A stretch of 20,488 nucleotides of DNA from Actinocrinis sp046724665 (lineage in GTDB: Bacteria; Actinomycetota; Actinomycetes; Streptomycetales; Catenulisporaceae): assembly GCA_046724665.1 (NCBI GenBank), contig JBKOWZ010000046.1, positions 1 to 20,488 of the forward strand, in the 5' to 3' direction. The stretch's first letter is position 1. Every line of letters begins with the position of its first letter. Shown here in pieces: positions 16,276 through 20,488 of this stretch. The position numbers and the translations under genes are program-made. Below the pieces are notes generated by a model, which searched no databases, was not told where the DNA came from, and saw only the letters and a program-made list of their open reading frames with translations.

Positions 16276-16400
16276 AAACTGACAACTCCTCTCCAGTAAC
16301 TGGGGCGGAAGGTGAAGAAACAGACAGCTGAGACCGCGACGCGGCCAGCCGTCGGATCCGGGCGGCGGAGGTCTGTCCGCCGACCCCGGAAAAGCACCAA

Positions 16401-16432
16401 GGGGTCTCCGGTGCTGCTACACCGGAGACCCC
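16401..16432 (-). terminator. Strong intrinsic terminator after the aminotransferase gene
   Basis: GGGGTCTCCGGTG (16401-16413), loop CTGCTA, CACCGGAGACCCC (16420-16432): a perfect 13-bp stem. On the minus strand it is followed by TTGGTGCTTTT. It lies 47 bp beyond the aminotransferase stop and upstream of the DUF5987 gene, so it separates the two transcription units. Confidence 0.85.
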
Positions 16433-16479
16433 CCGTGAGCAGTTGTCCGACTGTCTACCTGTTCGAATTTTCTCGCCGC

Positions 16480-17877
16480 CTACCGCGGCTTGATCGACCC
16501 GTCGCCCTGCACCCGCGAGATGACCTCGATCACGGCCTCGGTCGCGCGCCGGGTCTGCGCCTCGTCGAAGATCAGCGGCGGGGCCAGCACCAGGTTGGGA
16601 CCGTAGGGCCGGGCGACGACGCCGTGGTCCTTGCGCACCGCGATCGCGGCGTTGATCACGGCGCCCCAGTCCAGCATGTTGTGGCTTTCCTTGTCCGTGA
16701 CCAGCTCGACCGCGGCGAGGGTGCCCTCGACGCGGATGTCGCCGACCACCGGCAGGTCGATGGCCGGCGCGAGGCCCTCGCTCAGCCAGCCGCTGATCCG
16801 CTTCGCGTTGTCCAGCAGGCCCTCGCGCTCGATCACGTCCGCGGTCGCCAGGCCGAGGGCGCAGGCCACCGGGTGGCCCTGGAAGGTGTAGCCGTGGAAG
16901 AAGCCGCCCTCGCCGTTGATGACGGTCTCGCCGATCTCGTCGGTCATCAGGGTCGCGGCCAGCGGCATGTAGCCGCCCGCGATGCCCTTGGCCATGGTGA
17001 TCATGTCCGGTTCCATGCCGAACCGCGGCGAGGCGAACCACTCGCCGAGCCGGCCGAACGCGGTGACCACCTCGTCGGCGATCAGCAGGATGCCGTGCCG
17101 GCGCAGCACCTCGCGCATCCGCGGCCAGTAGTCGTCCGGCGGAGTCAGCACGCCGCCGGCGGCGATCACCGGCTCGCCGATCATCGCCGCGATGTTACCG
17201 GCGCCGATGGTCTCGATGGTCTGCTCGAGCTCGGCGACCATGAAGTCGGTCGGGTCGGCCCCGCCGTAGAACATGTCGGAGCGGTACGGGTACGGCGGCG
17301 AGAGGTGCTGCACGTTCGGCAGGTTCGGGCCGATGCCGAAGTGCATGTTCGGCAGGCCGGTCAGCGAGCCGCTGCCGTAGGTCGCGCCGTGGTAGGTGAA
17401 GTGCCGGGACAGGATCCAGGTGCGGTCCGGCTCGCCCTTGTAGGTGTGGTAGAGCCGCGCGGCCTTGATCGCCGTCTCCACCGCCTCCGAGCCGCCGCTG
17501 CTGAACGCGACCCGGTTGAGGCCCTCAGGGGCGAGCTCGACGAGTCGGGCCGCGAAGCGGATCGCCTGGTCGTTGGAGAACTCCATGGTGCTGGTGAAGT
17601 ACTCGATCCGCTTCATCTGCTCGGCGGCGATCTCGGCGAGGTCCGCCCGGCCGTGGCCGAGCGGGGAGTGCCACACGCCGCCGCCGGCCGCGTCGAGCAG
17701 TTGATTGCCCTCCGCGTCCCAGACGTAGGCGCCCTCACCGCGCACGATCACGGTGCGGTCGGTGAGCCCGCCGTGGTGGAGGGAGCGGATGAGGTGGCGG
17801 CGGTCGAGGTTCGCTAGCTCGTCCGCGGAAAGATCGGCGCCGGCCAGGGACAGGCCGGAACCAACGGTGACGGTCAC
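16480..17877 (-). CDS. Class III (omega-type) PLP aminotransferase
   Basis: A 465-aa PLP enzyme moving an amino group between an amine or omega-amino acid and a keto acid. Visible: WDAEGNQLLDAAGGGVW near the N-terminus, the phosphate-binding SSGGSEA (126-132), RHFTYHGATYG (159-168), the cofactor aspartate D268 in IADEVVTAFGR, and the Schiff-base lysine K297 in ITMAKGIAGGYMPLAA, followed by FFHGYTFQGHPVACA. All catalytic residues are present. Relatives accept taurine, beta-alanine, putrescine or amino alcohols; the substrate here is unknown. GTG 17877 has GAGGAG at 6 nt and gives a normal N-terminus, although the frame is open to 17952. A strong hairpin ends it. The GMC oxidoreductase downstream could make its carbonyl substrate, which is only an inference. 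Confidence 0.95.
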   Translation of the reverse strand: MTVTVGSGLSLAGADLSADELANLDRRHLIRSLHHGGLTDRTVIVRGEGAYVWDAEGNQLLDAAGGGVWHSPLGHGRADLAEIAAEQMKRIEYFTSTMEFSNDQAIRFAARLVELAPEGLNRVAFSSGGSEAVETAIKAARLYHTYKGEPDRTWILSRHFTYHGATYGSGSLTGLPNMHFGIGPNLPNVQHLSPPYPYRSDMFYGGADPTDFMVAELEQTIETIGAGNIAAMIGEPVIAAGGVLTPPDDYWPRMREVLRRHGILLIADEVVTAFGRLGEWFASPRFGMEPDMITMAKGIAGGYMPLAATLMTDEIGETVINGEGGFFHGYTFQGHPVACALGLATADVIEREGLLDNAKRISGWLSEGLAPAIDLPVVGDIRVEGTLAAVELVTDKESHNMLDWGAVINAAIAVRKDHGVVARPYGPNLVLAPPLIFDEAQTRRATEAVIEVISRVQGDGSIKPR

Positions 17878-18015
17878 TCTCTTCTCCTCTGTGCTCGGGA
17901 AAGGCGGAAAAGGGCATGCCGGAGGGAGCGGTGCGACCAATTTCGGACGCACCGAGCGGAAAGAGGTGTCCGGTACCCGCCCGGCTGGGAACGTCTAACG
18001 GTGATGCCGTGCCTG

Positions 18016-18027
18016 TTCGTGCACGAA
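18016..18027. promoter_or_regulatory. 12-bp palindrome upstream of the aminotransferase gene
   Basis: TTCGTGCACGAA is a perfect palindrome about 140 bp upstream of the aminotransferase GTG. It sits inside a wider inverted pair CTGTTC (18013-18018) and GAACAG (18040-18045). It may be a regulator site, but no consensus is recognised and 12-bp palindromes also occur by chance. Confidence 0.3.
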
Positions 18028-18411
18028 ATGCTGCTCGAAGAACAGCGCGGGACTCAGAGCCGCGGCGCGCCGGTCACGCCGCACACGCATCGTCGGTATC
18101 GGGATCGCCGACCGCGATTAAGTTTTCCGATCACGTTCATGGAGCGTGGAGATCCACCCCCCACCGCGAAACCGCACCAGCCCCGCCGACCCGAATCCGC
18201 AGCTCAGCCCGGCAGGAGCGGTCTCCCCCCGCCCGTCGGCAGATCCGGCACGGCGTCATATTTCACACCGTAGTAGACCGCTCACCATGTTCCTTCTTCG
18301 ACCCTGCTGGTTACAGAATGCTGCGATAACGCAGTAGTCGAAGCCCACCGAACAATGAAGGTATTGACATCGGAGGGCGGCAGGTACGAGCCGCACAGAT
18401 GCGCGAAGTGA

Positions 18412-18447
18412 ACAGGGCGGAAACCCCACACGAGGTTTCCGCCCTGT
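18412..18447 (-). terminator. Perfect 14-bp hairpin downstream of the AbiE operon
   Basis: ACAGGGCGGAAACC (18412-18425), loop CCACACGA, GGTTTCCGCCCTGT (18434-18447). On the minus strand it is followed by TTCACTTCG. It lies 215 bp past the abiEii stop, the only strong terminator for that operon, though the distance is long and a plus-strand role is not excluded. Confidence 0.6.
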
Positions 18448-18661
18448 AAAGCCGAGCCCCTATCGGAATCGACCGCTGACCTGCACATTACGAGAGCTCA
18501 GTTCTTGGCCCACGAGCACTCTGCCTGCGCCGATACGCGCGCGGCGGTCCACCGGGCACACCGATTCCCGAGGTCGCGCCAAGCAATCGTGTTCAAACCG
18601 ATGTGCAAGAGCGCGTGGCTGAGCAGGGCGGCGAACGACCTGCGGGGCAAAGGTCAGCGGT

Positions 18662-19558
18662 TCACGTTGTCCATCTGCCGGTGGTGGGACGCCATTGACC
18701 TCGTGCAGTGCCATCAAGCAGCGGATCGGCGAACGGGCAGACTACGCGGAGTGCTTCGTCCAGCGTGCGCGCGATGGGCAGCAGTGATCGACCCGCCTCA
18801 GCACGATAGCCAGGTTCCCACAGAGCCCGATCTGGGACCGCGAACTGCGTAGGCAGCGTGATGGCGCGCCGCTGGGCTTCGGAATGCAGCGCGGCTTGCT
18901 GTGCCTCTGCGTCTACCGTGGCGCCGGTGATGATCGCGACGAGGTCGACCATGTCCTTGTACCTGGTGGAGGGCGCCTGGATCTGTCCGTAGCGCTGCAC
19001 GGTTGCGGCGATCTTGTCAGCGATGTGGTCAACCAGGGGGTAGGCGCGGTACCCGTGCTGTTCCAGGTCCGGCATGGCGACGCGGGCCAGCGCGGGGACG
19101 TCCTCAGGTTGGCCTGTCATGCGCAGGCTTTCGCCGACCAGGTCGATGTGGAAGCGCTGCCATACCGTTGTGCCGATGTAGGCCGTGACAGGTAGCCGAG
19201 TGGCTTCACTCCCGTCGCCCGCAGGACTGCCTGGGCCGATCTCGAAGCGGAACCAGTCTCCGATGGCGAGGTCGGCGGCTTGCCGCAGTTCGGCCTCGGC
19301 GTCTATGGCAGGTGTTGGGCGAAAGAGGTCGATGTCGTTGGTAGCGCGCACGCCGAGTTCTCGGGCGAGCAGCGCTGTGGCTCCTTTGACGATCCATTGG
19401 CCGTCGCGCAGGTAGAGCCGTTCGAGGAGGCGGTCGTAAGCGATCTGCCGCTGTAGCTGAGGCAACTGCCACCGGCCGTCGGCCGCCAGGATCTTGAGTC
19501 TGTCGGTGAGCGCTCGGCGAAATGCTGCCGGGCCGGCGTACGCCGAGGCACTGGTCAT
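18662..19558 (-). CDS. abiEii: AbiEii-type nucleotidyltransferase toxin
   Basis: The toxin half of an AbiE type IV toxin-antitoxin system, known for abortive phage infection. AbiEii-like proteins (MenT-type) are nucleotidyltransferases; related enzymes add nucleotides to tRNA 3' ends. The 298-aa product has the core VKGATALLARELG (57-69) followed by the acidic pair in RATNDIDLF (D75, D77), a third acidic strand FHIDLV (D139), DHIADKIAA (177-185), and RYKDMVDL (199-206) with conserved K201 and D202. All typical catalytic positions look intact. The C-terminal end (GTARGQWRPTTGRWTT) is not conserved. The ATG at 19558 overlaps the abiEi stop by ATGA, so the toxin is translated only with its antitoxin. 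Synonymous codons end in A or T more often than in the core genes, suggesting acquisition. Confidence 0.93.
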   Translation of the reverse strand: MTSASAYAGPAAFRRALTDRLKILAADGRWQLPQLQRQIAYDRLLERLYLRDGQWIVKGATALLARELGVRATNDIDLFRPTPAIDAEAELRQAADLAIGDWFRFEIGPGSPAGDGSEATRLPVTAYIGTTVWQRFHIDLVGESLRMTGQPEDVPALARVAMPDLEQHGYRAYPLVDHIADKIAATVQRYGQIQAPSTRYKDMVDLVAIITGATVDAEAQQAALHSEAQRRAITLPTQFAVPDRALWEPGYRAEAGRSLLPIARTLDEALRVVCPFADPLLDGTARGQWRPTTGRWTT

Positions 19559-20280
19559 AGCGCCGCCCCCTCGGGGCCGTTCGCAGGCGAAGTTCGATCA
19601 AGGTGCTCTCGTGCGAAGGCGAGCCACTGGGGAGTGTTCGGGTCCCCGGCGAGCTCCAGCAGCCACCGCAGCATCCCGTATCCGTCACCGCGGCGCAGGC
19701 CGAAGTGAGCACTATGAGTGGCGAGGCTGTCGGCGAACGTACCTGGGTAGTCGTAGACCTTGCGGATCGCCTCAGCCACGATGCGAGCCACGGCCTCGGG
19801 GTCCTCGCGGTCGTGGAGTAGGTCGGAAGCGATGCGTGATGGCCGGGTGACCAGCAGGCCGTGCACATTGACCCATTTACCGCTGTCCAGCGCCCGCCGG
19901 TGGATGCGTACGTCCGCGCGCCGAGTCTGCCGGCGGTCCGGCATGGTGAACTCATGGCGATCTGCGGGCAGCTCGCCGAGTCCGTAGAGGGCGGCGGCAG
20001 AACGGTGGGAGACCAGCCCTTGCTCGGGGGTGCGCTCCCAGGCCGGAGTGTCGGGTGCGAGTTGGAGCCAGGCGGCGCGCAGGTCAAGCTGTTCTGGTAT
20101 CGGCGCGCCAGCCAGCCGGTACACCCCATGGGCCACACGTTCGAGCAGCGAGCCCGGAGCGGTCAGGCGATCAAGCGTGGTCCTTGGCACGCCAGCCAGT
20201 TCGGCCTGCCGCCGGGTGATCAGTCCCCACTGGTCCTGCGCGATCTCGGCGAGTCGCTGAAAGGTCGTCACGTGGGCCAT
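19555..20280 (-). CDS. abiEi: AbiEi-type antitoxin and autorepressor
   Basis: The antitoxin of the AbiE pair. In studied AbiE systems AbiEi does not bind the toxin directly, and it represses its own promoter by binding inverted repeats through an N-terminal winged helix. The 241-aa product has that N-terminal domain: WGLITRRQAELAGVPRTTLD (about 18-37) and LLERVAHGVYRL (45-56). It then has the transcriptional-regulator-like C-terminal domain with LVSHRSAAALYGLGELPA and TRPSRIASDLL. ATG 20280 has no Shine-Dalgarno; TAGAAT lies at exactly -12 to -7, so the mRNA is probably leaderless. Two dyads lie at the promoter. The gene is the first of the operon and overlaps abiEii by ATGA. Confidence 0.93.
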   Translation of the reverse strand: MAHVTTFQRLAEIAQDQWGLITRRQAELAGVPRTTLDRLTAPGSLLERVAHGVYRLAGAPIPEQLDLRAAWLQLAPDTPAWERTPEQGLVSHRSAAALYGLGELPADRHEFTMPDRRQTRRADVRIHRRALDSGKWVNVHGLLVTRPSRIASDLLHDREDPEAVARIVAEAIRKVYDYPGTFADSLATHSAHFGLRRGDGYGMLRWLLELAGDPNTPQWLAFAREHLDRTSPANGPEGAAL

Positions 20281-20286
20281 GACTCG

Positions 20287-20292
20287 ATTCTA
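20287..20292 (-). promoter_or_regulatory. -10 hexamer of the abiE promoter (leaderless)
   Basis: TAGAAT on the minus strand at -12 to -7 from the abiEi ATG; five of six matches to TATAAT. With a 17-18-bp spacer the -35 would be TGCAAA or CTGCAA, which is weak. Transcription would start at the ATG itself. Confidence 0.75.
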
Positions 20293-20308
20293 CCCCGGAT
20301 TCGGGGTA
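20291..20308. promoter_or_regulatory. Dyad operator at the abiE promoter
   Basis: TACCCCG, 4-nt spacer, CGGGGTA: perfect 7-bp arms. It fills the -10/-35 spacer and shares two bases with the -10, so a bound protein would block polymerase. It fits the known habit of AbiEi to bind inverted repeats at its own promoter. Confidence 0.7.
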
Positions 20309-20310
20309 TT

Positions 20311-20371
20311 TTGCAGTACTTCCAAGTACCTATTACTCCATTTACCCCTGAAATTGGCAGTCATTGCAGTA
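20311..20371. repeat. 8-bp direct repeat TTGCAGTA
   Basis: TTGCAGTA occurs at 20311-20318 and again at 20364-20371 within an unusually AT-rich stretch upstream of abiEi. It may be part of a regulatory region or chance. From 20372 to the window end I see no gene. Confidence 0.3.
20316..20329. promoter_or_regulatory. Second dyad upstream of the abiE promoter
   Basis: GTACTT-CC-AAGTAC: perfect 6-bp arms, 7 bp beyond the first dyad. Studied AbiEi proteins use two inverted repeats, so this may be the second site, but its sequence differs from the first. Confidence 0.45.
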
Positions 20372-20488
20372 TTCACATCGGTGGCCTCCGACGCGGACAC
20401 AGCGGCGAAGGTCGGACGCTCACGCCTTGGCAGCATCAGCTGCTAACTGACCGTTCGGCTCAAACGCCGGACATCGTCACGCTCGGCC

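Larger units (their letters stand above)
17878..18661. other. 784-bp region with no convincing gene
   Basis: This lies between the aminotransferase start and the abiEii stop. The open frames here (17916-18329 plus, 18282-18488 minus, 18460-18717 minus) show no recognisable family, and their apparent products look like random Arg/Pro/Ser-rich or shuffled sequence. Visible structure: a 12-bp palindrome TTCGTGCACGAA at 18016-18027; a short minus-strand frame of 28 codons opening MNVIGKLNRGRR near 18140; nested inverted repeats at 18296-18343; and a 14-bp hairpin at 18412-18447. The left part should hold the aminotransferase promoter. The right part is a boundary between the metabolic genes and the AbiE operon and may hold worn remnants of transferred DNA. 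Confidence 0.5.

Noticed and set aside
15704..17041. Upstream extension of the GMC oxidoreductase frame (would give 996 residues)
   Set aside because: The extension runs through the DUF5987 and aminotransferase genes in another frame and is Arg/Gly-rich noise. The ATG at 15703 has a Shine-Dalgarno and an ATGA overlap.
18296..18343. Possible tRNA or tRNA fragment
   Set aside because: The outer stem is 7 bp, but the whole element is only 48 nt and has no T-loop consensus or anticodon arm; it is simply nested inverted repeats.
18282..18488. 68-codon minus-strand frame and neighbouring frames in 17916-18717
   Set aside because: They overlap hairpins, have no recognisable domain and no convincing ribosome-binding site. 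One short stretch near 18490-18640 (FAALLSHALLHIGLNTIAW in one minus frame) looks slightly protein-like, but it lacks a start and a known family.

Overview
The window is very GC-rich DNA with dense, tightly packed genes, almost all on the minus strand. It looks like an actinomycete chromosome. The gene order tilS-hpt-ftsH-folE-(DUF2156)-folP-(NTF2-like)-folB-folK-(DUF3180), next to ppa and a COG5282-type metalloprotease, is the conserved block I know from Streptomyces and relatives such as Catenulispora. I cannot name the genus. The first 47 bases are not genomic: positions 14-47 match the Illumina Nextera read-2 transposase adapter, so the left edge is an untrimmed contig end that cuts the DUF3180 gene.

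Layout. (1) 48-5580: folate genes folE, folP, folB and folK on the minus strand, interleaved with an MprF-like DUF2156 membrane protein, an NTF2/SnoaL-like protein and the truncated DUF3180 protein. (2) 5687-10759: ftsH, hpt, tilS and a zinc metalloprotease, also minus. (3) 10973-12669: ppa on the plus strand converges on a secreted NlpC/P60 cell-wall hydrolase, with one perfect hairpin between them. (4) 12778-17877: a more accessory metabolic stretch with an NAD-dependent epimerase under a perfect 44-bp palindrome, a DUF5987-GMC oxidoreductase pair with ATGA overlap, and a class III aminotransferase with a strong terminator. (5) 17878-18661: a roughly 780-bp region without a convincing gene. 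(6) 18662-20280: an AbiEi/AbiEii (type IV toxin-antitoxin, phage-defence) operon with ATGA overlap, then about 200 bp of less GC-rich DNA to the window end.

How the genes work together. folE, folP, folB and folK supply most of the dihydropteroate route. hpt and tilS are the usual companions of ftsH (purine salvage, tRNA-Ile lysidine formation, membrane proteolysis). The GMC oxidoreductase and DUF5987 protein probably form one flavoprotein system, and the aminotransferase may act on a related carbonyl compound (inference).

The most interesting signals are regulatory. Four starts without a Shine-Dalgarno (folP, folE, the metalloprotease and abiEi) each have a TANNNT hexamer at exactly -12 to -7 from the start codon, which is the signature of leaderless actinobacterial transcripts. 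In abiEi that hexamer abuts a perfect dyad, and a second dyad lies just upstream, which fits autorepression by the antitoxin. The 44-bp palindrome at the epimerase promoter looks like an operator for a regulator not encoded nearby. I found no CRISPR array, tRNA, rRNA or intact insertion sequence. A wholly new system is not evident.
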